A stretch of DNA of 64,000 bases, from positions 42,880 through 106,879 of the forward strand of contig NW_025936103.1 in assembly GCF_000764305.2 (NCBI RefSeq), read 5' to 3'. The position numbers were made by a program, and so were the translations under genes. The DNA is from Hyalella azteca (lineage: Eukaryota > Arthropoda > Malacostraca > Amphipoda > Hyalellidae). Shown piece after piece: positions 23,818-37,041 of the stretch (positions are counted from its first letter, which is position 1; every line of letters begins with the position of its first letter). The notes under the pieces were generated by a model, which saw only the letters and a list, made by a program, of their open reading frames with translations, was not told the origin of the DNA and did not search any database.

Positions 23818-24345
23818 ACTATCCTCTGGGTCGAACCTTCTTCCCTCTGGATCAAACCTTCTTTCCTCTGGATCGAACCTTCTCCCTTTGGAACGAACCT
23901 TCTTTCCTCTGGATCGAACCTTCTTCCCTTTGGATCAAACCTTCTTTCCTCTGGATCGAACCTTCTTCCCTATGGATCGAACCTTCTTCACTCTGGATCG
24001 AACCTTCTTCCGTCTGGATCGAACCTTCTTTCCTCTGGATCAAACCTTCTTCCCTCTGGATCGAATCTTCTTTCCTCTAGATCGAACCTTCTTTCCGCTG
24101 GATCGAACCTGCTTTCCTCTGGATCGAACCTTCTTCCCTTTGGAACGAACCTTCTTTCCTTTGGAACGAACCTTCTTTCCTCTGGATCGAACCTTCTTCC
24201 TTTGGATCGAACCTTCTTCCCTCTGGATCGAACCTTCTTCCTTCTGGATCGAACGAATCCAGAACAAAAGGTTCTTCTTTATTTATTCATCTGTCGTGTT
24301 TTTATCTCCTCTGGATCGAACTTTCTTTCCTCTGGATCGAAAAAG
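23818..24345. repeat. 21-bp minisatellite (CTGGATCGAACCTTC), ~24 copies
   Basis: CCTCTGGATCGAACCTTCTTT in register for over 500 bp, with two interruptions near 24255-24310. A 21-bp stop-free unit yields a DRTFFPL heptapeptide frame of 192 codons on + and open frames on -. Periodicity explains them. Confidence 0.96.
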
Positions 24346-24849
24346 TCGTCGGAAAATTTCAGTTCAGAGATTATCTGCCTACGACCAACGTCCAAGATTA
24401 GTTGAATCTATCTCGCCTCCTGCAGACGGTGAATGTGGCTTCAAAATTAATGAAACAGCATTCTAGAATAACAATGAGTTGTGTAATAACGAATTTATAT
24501 AGTTGTATTAATGAGTTGTACTATCAATTGAAGTTTATTGGAAGATAATAAAACGGAACTTTTATTTACCTACCATTCATATCAAATTCATAGCGACATT
24601 ATAAATTTAACTCATTTTCATTCGTAACTTGAACTCTTAAAGAGTTACTTCTCTTCATTAATGTTTATTTATCATTATTATTTATCATTATAATTGTAGG
24701 TGAGTATGGTCATAATTCTGCCGACCTGTCCAGCTCTCCACACTTCCCATCCCTGCTGGTCACGCGTCTAAATTCTAACGTCAGGTCTCTATAATTTAAT
24801 GAAGACTCTTCAAATTCCGGCCTGGGAAACAGAAGCTGCTCCCGCAAAT
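24346..24849. other. Unique spacer
   Basis: AT-rich; no gene recognised. Confidence 0.4.
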
Positions 24850-25155
24850 CATTCTCTCCCTAGGCCTGCCGCATTCTCTCCCTAGGCTTGTCATATTCTC
24901 TCCCTAGGCCTCCTAATTTATCTCCTGAGCCGCCAATTTTCCCTCCCTAGGCCTCCAATATTCTCTCCTTGTTCCTCCCATGTTCTCTCCCTAGACCTCC
25001 AATATTCTCTCCCTAGACCTCCTAATTTATCTCCCTGAGCCACCAATTTTTTTCTCCCTAGGCCTCCAATATTCTTTTCCTAGGCCTCCTACATTATCTC
25101 CTTATGCTCCTATATTCTCTCCCGAGGCCTCCCATATTCTCTCCCTAGGCCTCAT
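24850..25155. repeat. ~19-bp minisatellite (ATTCTCTCCCTAGGCCTCC)
   Basis: About fifteen moderately diverged copies. AGGCCT and CCTAGG palindromes occur in most units. Confidence 0.9.
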
Positions 25156-26154
25156 AACATATCTAGAAAATTTATTATTTTTATATTCATAAAATAATAA
25201 TGGGTTCATATAGACGTCAAATTCATCCATATGCTATTTTTTATTCCAGCGATCTTTTTTTTTATTTTTAGCCATCACATTCTTTATTGCTATGCAAGGG
25301 AGCATGGGCCAATTTCTACTTTAAACATCCATACATAAAGCAAAATAAAATATTAATTGATTTATCACCAGGAGATTTTACTACGTTTACATCATATTTT
25401 GTTCAACATTAGTCAACATTAGTGGGCATCAATCATGCTAACATTCATGTAGAATAAATTCGTTGCTGCTCGATTGGAATGCTCGCTTCACTAACTGGAA
25501 TGCGAGCAGAAGATAAATCGCTCAAAAATTATTGATTAATAAATTAAATTGATTAAAAAATACATTTCTTTCGTGTGAACCTCACCTGAGAAAAACGACA
25601 GCTGCTGACGCTGCGAATTAACTTCGCTTTGCCCAGTTTAGCGGGTTAAAATAATTTTAAAAAAGAAACAGTTTTGAAAAGTTTAAAAAATTAAATGGAT
25701 CAAAAGTACGAGAACATGTTACTCGTTCTGAACGGACACTGGAAGAATTTGAATCTCACAACGAAAATTTTAAAGAAGCTTGTCATTATTTTATTTCAAT
25801 GTTTACCGCTACAAATTTTACACAATTTACAGGAAATTCCAATAACGCAGTTATGAGTACCAATTGGCCGCCTCTAATCCGGCCATGATTTTCACACGTT
25901 CACGAAAAAGTTGCACTCGCTTGCCACGCTCCGCTGCGCAGTTGAGCGAAGCTCCGGCATTTTTATCTAATTTTCCCACGCGATATTGCGGGTCAAACGC
26001 TGACCGGTCGACCACGGGCGACCTGCCGACCATAACACGCCCATAAATCGCTCATAAGACGCCTGACCCTTGGCCAGATCAGCGACCATTAGTAATGAAG
26101 GCGACGAGGTGACAGGAAGCGACCTCGCTTATTGCCTTCACTGTGGGAACTGTT
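25156..26154. other. Intergenic DNA
   Basis: AT-rich to 25850, then a GC-balanced patch (25860-26110) open on both strands, with ATAACACGCCCATAAATCGC motifs resembling the dispersed GGCG/TTAT theme at 37.9 kb. No gene recognised. Confidence 0.4.
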
Positions 26155-26600
26155 CACATCGCGTGGTGTTATTGCGTTACCGTGTGCCGTGTTAGCGTTA
26201 CCGTATGATGTGCTATAGCGTTACCGTGTGACGTGTTACCGTGTGGCGTGTTAGCGTTACCGTGTGATGTGCTATAGCGTTACCGTGTGACGTGTTAGCG
26301 TTACCGTATGATGTGCTATGGCATTACCGTGCGACGTTTTATAGCGTTACCGTGTGACGTGTGACCGTGTGTCGTGTTAGCGTTGCCGTGTGACGTGTTA
26401 CCGTGTGACGTGTTACCGCGTGACGTGTTATCATGGACGTGTTACCATATTACGTGTTACCGTTTGACGTGTTACCGTGTGACGTGTTACCGTGTTAAGT
26501 GTTATTGTGCGTCGTGTTACCGTGTGACGTGTTACTGTATGACGTGTTACCGTGTGACGTGGTACTGTGTGACGTGTTATAGCGTGTATTACATACATAT
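26155..26600. repeat. GTTACCGTGTGACGT minisatellite
   Basis: Units of 15 bp (GTTACCGTGTGACGT) interspersed with longer units that add GTTAGC or GCTATAGC. CpG-containing and TACGT-rich. Confidence 0.92.
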
Positions 26601-26894
26601 ATAATATAACACGGCAAAGATTTGCATTGAATGGACTTTTTCCCTAGCCGTCCACCCCTACACGGGTCCCCCACTCGGGTGGACGTGCAGGGACCACGCG
26701 GTGTGGTCTTGTACCGCACGCGGGGGGCGGGGGCTCCTAAAGTTAGTATGTTTAATCGATATTTACATTATTTATGAGGCTCGAATAATATTAAGAGTAC
26801 AATAATTGACGTTCAAGTCGAACGAACGTCGTAAGTCCTACAACGAACGATGTAAGCATCGGGCACCTGACAGATAAGTTATACGTTGGAATTT
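26601..26894. other. Spacer with GC-rich patch
   Basis: 26640-26735 is GC-rich (CCACTCGGGTGG, CACGCGGTGTGG, GCGGGGGGCGGGGG). No gene seen. Confidence 0.4.
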
Positions 26895-27450
26895 ATTCCG
26901 TTATTGACAGAATCACCTCTGTTGCTGACAGAATCGCCTCCGTTATTGACAGAATCACCTCCGTTATTGACAGAATCTCTTCCGTTATTGACAGAATCAT
27001 CTCCGTTATTGACAGAATCACCCCCGTTATTGACAGAATCACCTCCGTTGTTGACAGAATCACCTCCGTTATTGAAAGAATCACCTCCGTTATGGACAGA
27101 ATCACCTCCATTGTTGACAGAATCACCTCCGTTATGGACAGAATCACCTCCGTTATTGACAGAATCACCTCCTTATTGACAGAATCACCTCCGTTGTTGA
27201 CAGAATCACCTCCGTTATTGACAGAATCACCTCCGTTATTGACAGAACTACCTCCGCTATTGACAGAATCTCTTCCGTTATTGACAGAATCAACTCCGTT
27301 ATTGACAGAATCTCTTCCGTTATTGACAGAATCACCTCCGTTATCGACAGAATCACCTCCGTTATTGACAGAATCACCTCCGTTATTGACAGAAACACCT
27401 CCGTTATTGACAGAAACAGCTCCGTTATTGACAGAATCACCTCCGTTTTT
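26895..27450. repeat. 21-bp minisatellite (TTGACAGAATCACCTCCGTTA), ~26 copies
   Basis: Highly regular 21-bp unit, with one copy shortened near 27172 that shifts the frame. Yields LLTESPP-type frames on + and ILSITEV-type on -. Neither is supported as a gene. Confidence 0.96.
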
Positions 27451-27859
27451 GAAAATAAACTCACCATCCCAATATATTCTATCATCAACTTTTTATAATA
27501 AATAACCTGGCATTACGGAACTCAACAAATGCATTCCAAGTCCCACACTTCCTGTCCCAAGTGTTGGCTTGTGAATGACTTAGTTACACTTAAACTTAAG
27601 CTTTTATACTGTATTTTTAAAGGTAATTTATATTGTAATTTTGTTTGCAATATACTGTAAAAATTATAATAATGAACACATAGTTTATTGATTTGTTCCT
27701 GTATTGTTAATGTTATCGTATAAATGATGTACAGCGGCTCCCAGTTTACAGCCGCGGCCGCTGCGGTGCGAGGCCAGCCGACCTCTGAACCCCGAAGGGC
27801 TCTCACATAACCCCTGCTGAACCCTGAGCCCTTCTCACGCACTGCCTGATGACCAACCC
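27451..27859. other. Unique spacer
   Basis: AT-rich, then a GC-rich patch with CAGCCGCGGCCGCTG (palindromic) at about 27750. No gene recognised. Confidence 0.4.
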
Positions 27860-29140
27860 CAGGGCTACGGGGTTACGGACACCCCCATGGTTACATGGTT
27901 ACGGACACCCCCGGGGTTACAGGGTTACGGACACCCCCATGGTTACGGACATCCCAGGGTTACATGGTTACGGACACCCCCAGGGTTACAGGGTTACGGA
28001 CACCCCCATGGTTACGGACAACCCAGGGTTACATGGTTACGGACACCCCCAGGGTTACAAGGTTACGAACACCCCCATGGTTACGGACAACCCAGGGTTA
28101 CATGGTTACGGACATCCCCAGGGTTACAGGGTTACGGACACCCCCATGGTTACGGACAACCCAGGGTTACAGGGTTACGGATGCCCCCAGGGTTACAGGG
28201 TTACGGACACCCCAGGTTTACAGGGTTTCGCACACCCCAGGGTTACAGGGTTACGGACACCTCAAGGTTACAGGGTTACGGACACCCCAGGGTTACAGGG
28301 TTACGGACACCCCAGGGTTACAGGGTTTCGGACACCCCTAGGGTTACAGAGCTACGAACAACCCCCAGGGTTACAGGGTTTTGGACACCCCCGGATTACA
28401 GGGTTTCGGACACCCCAGGGTTACGGAGTTACGGATACCCCAGGGTTACAGGACTACGGACAACTCAGGGTTACAGGGTTACGGACACTACGGGGTTACA
28501 GGGTTACGGACACCCCCATGGTTACATGGATACAGACACCCCCGGGGTTACGGAGTTACGGGCACCCCTAGGATTACAGGGTCATGGATACCCCCAGGGT
28601 TACAAGGTTACGGACACCCCTATGGCTACGGACACCCCTATGGTTACGGACACCCCTATAATTACGGGCACCCCTATGGTTTCGCACACCCCTATGGTTA
28701 CGGACACCCTTATGGTTACGGACTTCCCAGGGTTACAGAATTATGGACACCCCAGGGTTACAGAGTTACGGAAAACACAGGTTTACAGGGTTACGGACAC
28801 CCAAGGGTTACAGGGTTACGGAAACCCCAGGGTTACAGGGTTACGGACACCCCAGGGTTACAGGATTACCGACACCCCCAGGGTTACAGGATTACGGACA
28901 CCTCCCTGGTTACAGGGTTACGGACACCCCCCTGGTTACAGGGTTACGGACACCTCCATGGTTACAGGGTTACGGACACCCATAGGGCTACATGATATGG
29001 ACACCCCCAGAGTTAAAGAATTATGGATCCCCCAGGGTTACGAGGTTACGGACACCCTTATGGTTACGGACACCCATATGGTTACGGACACCCCTATGGT
29101 TACGGACAAACACAGGGCTACAGGGTTACGGACCTCCAGG
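27860..29140. repeat. GGGTTACGGACACCCC minisatellite, longest array (~1.28 kb)
   Basis: Variable 18-27 bp units made of AGGGTTACAGGGTTACGGAC and ACCCCCATGGTTACGGAC blocks. About 60 GGTTACGGACA-type modules. Stop-poor in all + frames, giving a 613-codon frame that runs on into the next array. The peptide (GYGHP / TGLRTPQ / VTDTP) simply reports the repeat. Confidence 0.96.
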
Positions 29141-29234
29141 TTGCCGCAGGATTTTTCAAGTTACTCAACCTGGCCAAGGGTCACCAAGGTTTCGAGGGTC
29201 GGTAGACACGTTGCGTCCTCCGTGCGACATTCTC

Positions 29235-29690
29235 CTGTTGCATTTTTTGCGGCTGTTCTTATTGCTGTTGTTGCCGCTTTTCCCTGCCATTTTTGGCTGT
29301 TCTTATTGCTGTTGTTACTGCTTTTTCCTGCTATTTTTGTGGCTGTTCTTATTGCTGTTGTTTTTTCCCGCATTTCCCTGCCATTTTTACGACTGTTGTT
29401 GTCGCTTTCCCTGCCATTTTTGCGGCTGTTCTTATTGCTGTTGTTGCCGCTTTCCCTGCCATTTTACGGCTGTTCTTATTGCTGTTGTTGCCGCTTTCCC
29501 TGCCATTTTTGTGGCTGTTCTTTTTGTTTTTGTTGCCGCTTTTCCCTGCTATTTTTGGCGGCTGTTCTTATTGCTGTTGTTACTGCTTTTCCCTGCCATT
29601 TTAGCGGCTGTTGTTGCCGCTTTTCCCTGACATTTTACCGGCTGTTCTTATTGCTGTTGTTACTGCTTTTCCCTGCCATTTTTTATGTGC
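29235..29690. repeat. 44-48 bp minisatellite (CTGTTCTTATTGCTGTTGTT)
   Basis: About ten copies of CTGTTCTTATTGCTGTTGTT followed by GCCGCTTTCCCTGCCATTTT. T-rich coding potential is hydrophobic by composition only. Confidence 0.93.
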
Positions 29691-30689
29691 TGGTGACTAA
29701 GCGTTGGCGCTTGACGGAATTCACTTGATCGAAATTAATTACGGTTTATCGGTGCTTTATAATTGGCCGACCATAAGCCGACAACCCATATTTTTGGCCG
29801 TATCCTGGCCGCACAGCTAGGAGCGAGATGGAAAGTATCAAAAATATTAATATGTCCAATGTAATCTTATTTATATATTTGTCAAAATGAAGTAGCACAA
29901 ATTACTTATAATTGCTCCTCGTTCTGCACTCCTGGCTGGAGTAGTGGTGGACAATGGCTTTGGTTGTGGTGGTGCTACCGATGTGGTTAAGCAGGTGCAT
30001 ATGTGGGTATTGTGGTAGCTGAGTGTGGAGGGTATGTGTGGTGGGTGAGTGTGGTCAGAAGGCATAGAACTGAGGTGCTAATTGCAGCTCTACTAGTTCT
30101 GGTTCTTACCTTCTCTTTGTTACTTGAGCCTGTGTTAATTGCCCTTCACACTATGAACAATTCTTGTTCTATATCTGCGTTAATTACCTTATATATTATA
30201 TAAACTACTTACCGAACATTCGCGTTGGTTTCTCCAAATTACCAGGAGAATGAATTTTTTAATTCTCATCAGGGTTGATATTGTTGTTTGGTTGAAATTA
30301 GCAATAAATTAAGTGAGTGATCAAAACATAGGTCGAAAAAATTTCCTAACGCTTTTCAAAAACTTTGAATGATGAATCTAATGCACTTATTTATATAATT
30401 GTACGAATATTCATTGTTTATTTATTTATTTATACATTTATACAAATTTATATATAAAATATATAGTATAATATAAAGTTATATATATATTTTTATATTA
30501 TACTTATATCATAATTAATTTTTTTATTTATATCCTGGCCCATCACGGCGATGTGTCAGCATTACGAATGTTTTCCCTCACTCTTCAGTTGCATGTTCAG
30601 AACATGTTGAGTGCAGCATTTCATTCTTATATACGGCTGCCGTATAGTTACACCAGCCGTAGCAAACAATATCCCTACGTCTAATTTGA
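29691..30689. other. Intergenic AT-rich DNA
   Basis: 29940-30060 is GTGGT-rich. 30400-30530 is nearly pure A/T with TATATA runs. No gene recognised. Confidence 0.4.
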
Positions 30690-31115
30690 ATCGCATGTTA
30701 ACATGTGTTACATGTTTACAGTGCATGTTCTTAACAACACGTGTAACGTGTTTAAAATACATATTAAGGACAAAAGCAATTAGAGCACATTATATGGACA
30801 ACATGTGTAATATATTTACAGCACATGTTGTTAACAACATGGGTTACATATTTAAAACACATATTTTGGACAACATTATATAGAGCATATTTTATTGACA
30901 ACATGTGTTATATGTTCACAGTTCACGTTGTGAACAACATGTGCTACATGTTTACAGCACAATGTTATGAACAACATGTGTTACATGTTTACAACACATG
31001 TTGTGAACAACATGTGCTACATGTTTACGATAGATGTTGGGATAGCATATGTTGTGTACAACATATGTTACACATTCAGAGCAGATGTTGTTCACATGTA
31101 TAACATGAGTAACAA
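30690..31115. repeat. ~36-bp palindrome-rich minisatellite
   Basis: Copies contain ACAACATGTGTTACATGTTT and ACATGTTGTGAACAACATGT. The latter has 9-bp complementary arms around GA. Left copies are more diverged. Confidence 0.9.
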
Positions 31116-33223
31116 CTTCACATGTGGCCACCGTATTTGACCACCGTAAGTCTCCGACCATCGCAATTTACGGCGGTCAACTTCATGGCCGCTGAGTTCA
31201 GAGGCCGCGTCAGGAATTTTTGCGGAATTCGGAATTTTTGCGGTAGTCGTAACTCAGGAATTGCTCGGGAATGGGAATTCCTGCAGGAATGGGAGCAGGA
31301 ATGAAGGGTGAGTTGTAAGGTGTGTTTTGCTCTAATGGGCAGCAAGGCCTAATGGAAGGGTAGCCGGCAATGGGCATCTGTAAATAATGGCAGGACAGAA
31401 GGAAGGTTTGGACAGCATTATAATTTATGGGAAAGCGCAGAACGGAAACTTGGAATGCATGCGGAAGAGATCAGAGGTCCTGATCTCTGTTCCAACGGGA
31501 ATCGCTGCTCGGGAATGAAGGAATTTAATGTTGTGTTGTGAGGGTCAACATATTTACCCTCGGAGACATTAAATTATTGAAGTTCGGAATGCGGGTTGTA
31601 TAAATAAACAGACAGCTTTCGAATCTTCATCGTGAAAATATTTAAATGTTCAATCAGTATAAGTTAAATTACATTTAAAGTATCCAGTTGTATGGCAGTG
31701 AATAAGTAAACACAAAAGAGATCGCTGATATTAATTTTTATTCATAATTTTGTATATTGGTCTTTTAATCGGTTAAAGTTTAATGAAAGAAACTGAAAAA
31801 GAGACGAGCCAAAAATTCTATTTAATATTTTAGAGCAAAATGTAACAAGAAATGTTGGCCACAGATAACTTGTAAAAGAATTTTAATAGGTATAGAAGCC
31901 TTTAATTATATGAAAAAGTATCGATTGAATATTTTGAGTTATTTGATAATAATCGACGCCATCAGCTGCTACTTGAAACACTTTACACACATAATAGTCG
32001 CTGTCCTTTCAACAATATATTTTTCCAATCTTTTGTATTTGAAGTCTTCTTAGTACTTTTTTATATGGTAGTGGTTGGCTGCTAATGTGCTAGTTGCCGA
32101 TAGTGCGGCTACACTGGACTGCAATATTAATTAATATTATTAATATTAATGCAATATTAATGCAATATTAATTAATTAATTAATCCAAGCAATATTAATC
32201 CACTGAACAATCCACTGGAAAGTCCACTGGACAATCCACTTTACAATCTACTGTACAATGTCCACCAGGGATTAGATGGCCAATTTAAAAACGTCGAAGC
32301 ATTTCTCGTGCCGTTCAATTATAATTAAATTTTTCTAATAAAATTAGTTCTATGATAAACAGGAAAATGTGTAATTAAAGTTATTATGTATATATTATAT
32401 GATATATACATCGATATCATTACATATATCTTAATTATTTTAATTGTTGAAAACTATTGATATAACTCAAGACTTGACTTGAACTCACCACCAACAAATT
32501 CAGGGGCAGCGCACTAAACACAAACGAACTAACGGCCTATAGTAACCTGAGCCTATCAAGAAGAGGCCTACTGCCCGGAAGAAATTATGCCCGATTTCCT
32601 GGAAATTTCGAGCCCAGGCCCAGAAATAAAAGTGAAAGGAGATAAAAGTGACCGCGAATAAAAGGCCGGACGCAAATATTTCTTAAATAAAAGAACGGAG
32701 CCGCCGAAAAACTTTATTTATATTGAATCTGAATTAATTATTTTTTAATTTTAATTGATTTCTAGTGTAATTTAGTTAACATATATTTCTATAATTAACG
32801 GGCTCTTGAATATCATAACTGAGATCATTCTTGTGCCGAACTAATATAATATTTCAAAATTCTTATATCTTTAATTTACATCAATATATTTTATATACAT
32901 TTAAACATCGTTCAATGAAATAAATTTCAACATCTTCATAATTTCAAAAAATGTTCAGTTGCTAGCAGCAGGAATAAGAAGCAAATATTTTTTAAGTCAT
33001 TAACCAAAGCAAGATTCTCGTTACATTCTGAAACAAATGAGCACAACGCGAACAAAAATTACGGTCGCATCATCACCGGCCGCCCAAAAACCGAAGATAC
33101 TCCGCCGAAAAGGCGCCTATAATTAAAGTAAACGCGAGGCTCGCTGACCAGCGAACGTCTTTGTGTGGCCAGAGCTTCCTGGATGACTGACTCTCACGCT
33201 CTGACCCTGACCCCAGAGATCTG
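31116..33223. other. Intergenic DNA
   Basis: 31190-31310 holds loose GGAAT/TTTTTGCGG repeats. 32125-32200 holds AATATTAAT repeats followed by a CAATCCACTGGA repeat (32190-32260). 33060-33130 carries GGCGCCTATAATTA of the dispersed motif family. No gene recognised. Confidence 0.4.
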
Positions 33224-33356
33224 GGAGAGAGAGACGAGTCTCTGTCATCTGCCAGCAGTGCTGTGAGAGAGAGACGAGTCTCTGTCATCTGCCAGCAGTG
33301 CTGTGAGAGAGAGAGACGAGTCTCTGTCATCTGCCAGCAGTGCTGTGAGAGAGAGA
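33224..33356. repeat. 40-42 bp tandem triplication
   Basis: Three near-identical copies of GAGACGAGTCTCTGTCATCT followed by GCCAGCAGTGCTGTGAGAGA. GAGACGAGTCTC is close to self-complementary. Confidence 0.94.
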
Positions 33357-33431
33357 AGGCTTTTTCGAAAATGGTTATAATAAAGTGTTCAAAATCTCAG
33401 CTCTGTACGAATCTTCAAACTTTTTTAACGC

Positions 33432-33530
33432 AGATAATACATGATATAGATTATACATAACATAGATAGCAGATAAAATAGATTATACATAATACAGACA
33501 TTACATAACATAGATAATACATAATCTTGA
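33432..33530. repeat. ATACATAACATAGATA degenerate repeat
   Basis: Four to five diverged copies of a ~17-24 bp unit. Confidence 0.75.
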
Positions 33531-33789
33531 AGATGATTGCTTGATAGAAAACATATACCGGTTCTATATCGCTCATTCGTTTAGTTATCCTGCGTATTCC
33601 TGAGGATTATAAGCGTCGCCCTGGGCATTGCTGCCCATATCCTGCAGTCCTACAGGATATGGTTGTTATGGTCGCCGTGGAGGTGTTTTGGTTGTGGGGT
33701 TTGGTGGGGTTGTATGTGGGGTTGTACGTGGGGTTGAACTGCGTTATTTACTTTTAGGTTCGCTTTGTTTTGCTGCACATCCATTAGAG

Positions 33790-35030
33790 GGGCAGTTAGC
33801 GGCAGTGTTGTTGCCGTGTTGTTGTTGCCGTGTTGTAGTAGTGTTGTTGTTGCCGTGTGTTGTGTCGTGTTGTCGCCGTGTTGTTGTTGCCGTGTTGTTG
33901 TTGCCGTGTTTTTGCCGTGTTGTTGTTGCCGTGTGTTGTGTCGTGTTGTCGCCGCGTTGTTGTTGCCGTGTTATTGTTGCCGTGTTTTTGCCGTGTTGTT
34001 GTTGCCGTGTGTTGTGTCGTGTTGTTGTTGCCGTGCTGTTGTTGCCGTGTTGTTGTTGCCGTGTTGTTGTTGCCGTGTTGTTGTTGCCGTGTTGTTGTCG
34101 CCGTGCTATTGTCGCCGTGTTGTTTTGCCGTGTCGTTGTTGCCGTTTTGTTGCCGTGTTGTTGTTACCGTGTTGTTGTCGCCGTGTTGCTGTTACCGTGT
34201 TGTTGTCGCCGTGTTGTTGTTACCGTGTAGTTGTTACCGTGTTGTTTTCCCCGTGTTGTTGTTACCGTGAAGTTGTTGCCGTGTTGTTGTCGCCGTGTTG
34301 TTACCATGTAGTTGTCGTCGTGTTGTTGTTGCCGTGTTGTTGTCGCCGTGATGTTGTTGCCGTGTTGTTGTTGCCGTGTTGTTGTTGCCGTGTTGTTGTT
34401 GCCGTGTTGTTGTTGTCGTGTTGTTGTCGCCGTGTTGTTGTTGCCGTGTTGTTGTCGCCGTGTTGTTGTTGCAGTGTTTTTGTTGCCGTGTTGTTGCCAC
34501 CGTGTTGTTGTTGCCGTGTTGTTGTCGCCGTGTTGTTGTTGCCGTGTTGTTGTCGCCGAGTTGTTGTTGCCGTGTTGTTGTTACCGTGTAGTTGTTGCCG
34601 TGTTGTTACCATGTAGTTGTCGTCGTGTTGTTGTTGCCGTGTTGTTGTCGCCGTGTTGTTGTTGCCGTGTTGTTGTTGCCGTGTTGTTGTTACCGTGTTG
34701 TTGTCGCCGTGTTGTTGTTGCCGTGTTGTTGTCGCCGTGTTGTTGTTGCCGTGTTGCTGTTGCCGTGTTGTTGATGCCGTGTTGTTGTTACCGTGTTGTT
34801 GCCATGTTGCTGTTGCCGTGTTGCTGTTGCCATGTAGTTCTTGCCGTGTTGTTGTTGCTGTGCTGTTGTTACCATATAGTTGTTGCCGTGTTGTTGTTGC
34901 TGTGCAATTGTTACCATGTCGTTGTTGACGTGTTGTTGTTGCTGTGCTGTTGTTACCATGTAGTTGTTGCCGTGTTGTTGTTGCTGTGCAATTGTTACCA
35001 TGTAGTTGTTGCCGTGTTGTTGTTGCCAGC
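33790..35030. repeat. 15-bp minisatellite (TTGTTGTTGCCGTGT), ~1.24 kb
   Basis: About 80 copies of TTGTTGTTGCCGTGT with variants TTGTCGCCGTG, TTGTTACCGTG and TTGCTGTGC. It is strongly strand-biased (G/T on +, A/C on -) and stop-free in every + frame and most - frames, giving overlapping frames to 283 codons rich in Cys/Val/Leu or Asn/Thr/Gln. These are repeat artefacts. Confidence 0.97.
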
Positions 35031-37041
35031 CTCGTTCGTTGTCGCCTCGTTTTGCCTGCGCGGCGTCGCACGCTTCACCAGAAATACAAAGCAGATCGAC
35101 TTAATAAATAAAAATATTATTTCGAATTGAAGAATGAGATAGATTTTGTTAAATAATTTTTCATGACTAGTATGTTGACTAAAAACTTTAATCGTGCTTA
35201 TACGCTCGAATAATTAATAAATTATTGATCTCAGCACGATAAGTTAAAACCATGTAACCACAATTATTAAGCTTTCTCAAACATAGCTATGCGGTGCATT
35301 TCAAAGTGATAACTTTTACATTTATAAAAATTAAAATACATAATATAAATTCTTCTTTCATCTATTAAAAACTAAAAAAAAAATTTAAGAATTTCGACCA
35401 AATCGCCAATATTGAAATTAAAAGCTCCGAGATTTTGTCTTATGAAAAATTCCGCTATTTTGACAAAATTTGACAAAATTCTTGATTTAAAAACTCTCCT
35501 GATGACCTAGAAAACATAGACAAAATGCATGTGAATATTTGATCTTAGAGTATGGCTAGCCAATGGTGGGTTCCTCACAAATTAAGGTATTGAAAATTGT
35601 TTTTATAATCATTCTCATTCCGTGCCATTTTATTAAAAAAATCTTAATTGAACCATAATAATTGTACTTTCCTAGTACTATTGTACTGTAATACTGTTTT
35701 ATGGTCGCAACAACGTATTGTTCGCCTCAGTAAAGTTTACAATTGCTGACAAATTTCCAAAAACCTAAATAAATTCAGCAAAAAGCTGAGTCATTATGGA
35801 AGAGCTGCCTCCATTAACAAAACATTTCTCCATTTCCGTGCAAATTGGGGCACTGCTTTTGACACTTTAATTACCGCAGACATATTGGAAGTATCATTCG
35901 TTACTTTAATTACTTCAGTAACCATCATTACTAAGACCACATCTTCTGCTGCAGGTAATACCGGTCTGCACTTCCGGTTAGTGTAGACCGGAAATCTTGG
36001 CCGTTTTTGGGGCGGCCAAATCTCCGGTAATATTTCGGACACAGTGCGTTATTTCTGTATTGTATTGTATAATCTATAGTACTGTATCCTATTGTATTGT
36101 ATTGTATTGTATTCTATAGCATAATTGTATTGCATAATTTCTGTATTGTATATAATTTATTACATTATATATTGCTCCCACGCTCTATCTATGAATTTTC
36201 TTTATTATGCAAAAGTGTTATTTAACGTGAACTTATAATAATTTTGATGATTTATATACAGTGTATTTTCTAATATTGAAAAATGAAAGAATTAGATCGC
36301 AGCTCATGTAAAGTTCGATTGTACAATGCACGTGAATTATATTTTATATGTATTTTATTAGCAAATAAAATTATATTTTTGGAATAAATTCAAGTTCGGA
36401 GTGATTTCAAGCTAAGTCACTTGTCTCAGTTCAAATAATTACGTAATTATATGCTAAAAACTTACAATGGACAATAATGTATGTGTTAAAGATGGCCACC
36501 CAATCGCTCCTATTCTGAAACATCAATAAATAAAAATTCTACTATAAGGGTTGCATTTATCATCCTGCACGGCAATTGACAGTTTAATTGGCCTGCGCTC
36601 AACCAAAATAATTAAAGGCAATTCACTCGCATCCCCCAAAAACTGAACGCAAGATTTTTTTTATTTTCCGGATAAACATTGGACCGGAAATGTCCTCATT
36701 AATAAATCTACTTCTGGGCTCAATTAGCGTGAACCGCTCGCTTTATTAGCGTGAACCGCTTGTCCCACCACCGGTTCATTCGAGTGCTCTAAAATAATCA
36801 TTTTTAAGATAATTCCAGAATTATTTTTTCCTTAGTCCATGGAACATTCGTGTTAGTTATAAATATCATTGTCAATGAGAACACTGAAAATAAATTATTA
36901 AGTTATTAATACCTTAAAAACAAACAAATTTCAAGCTTTTTTAATCTTATCTAGGGTGCTAATGATATGGTAATGATTTCAATCATTCAATTCATGCCTT
37001 TCGTTTTTTCATTTAGATTCGAGGGGACATTTTTATATTTT
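35031..37041. other. Intergenic AT-rich DNA
   Basis: No gene recognised. Contains a nested hairpin cluster at 35957-36030 and TTGTATTGTATTCTAT microsatellite-like sequence at 36055-36165. Confidence 0.45.
35957..36031. repeat. Nested hairpins (possible foldback element relic)
   Basis: CCGGTCTGCAC (35961-35971) pairs with GTGTAGACCGG (35981-35991). TTGGCCG (35997-36003) pairs with CGGCCAA (36013-36019). Outer AATACCGG and CCGGTAAT enclose both. Confidence 0.6.

Noticed and set aside
27887..29728. 613-codon open frame on +
   Set aside because: It spans two different tandem arrays, its peptide is the translated repeat, and other frames over the same DNA are also open. No domain or splice logic.
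33765..35130. Cys-rich frames of 200-283 codons, resembling a cysteine-rich protein
   Set aside because: Product of TTGTTGTTGCCGTGT repeats. Frames overlap in different registers and the - strand is open as well.
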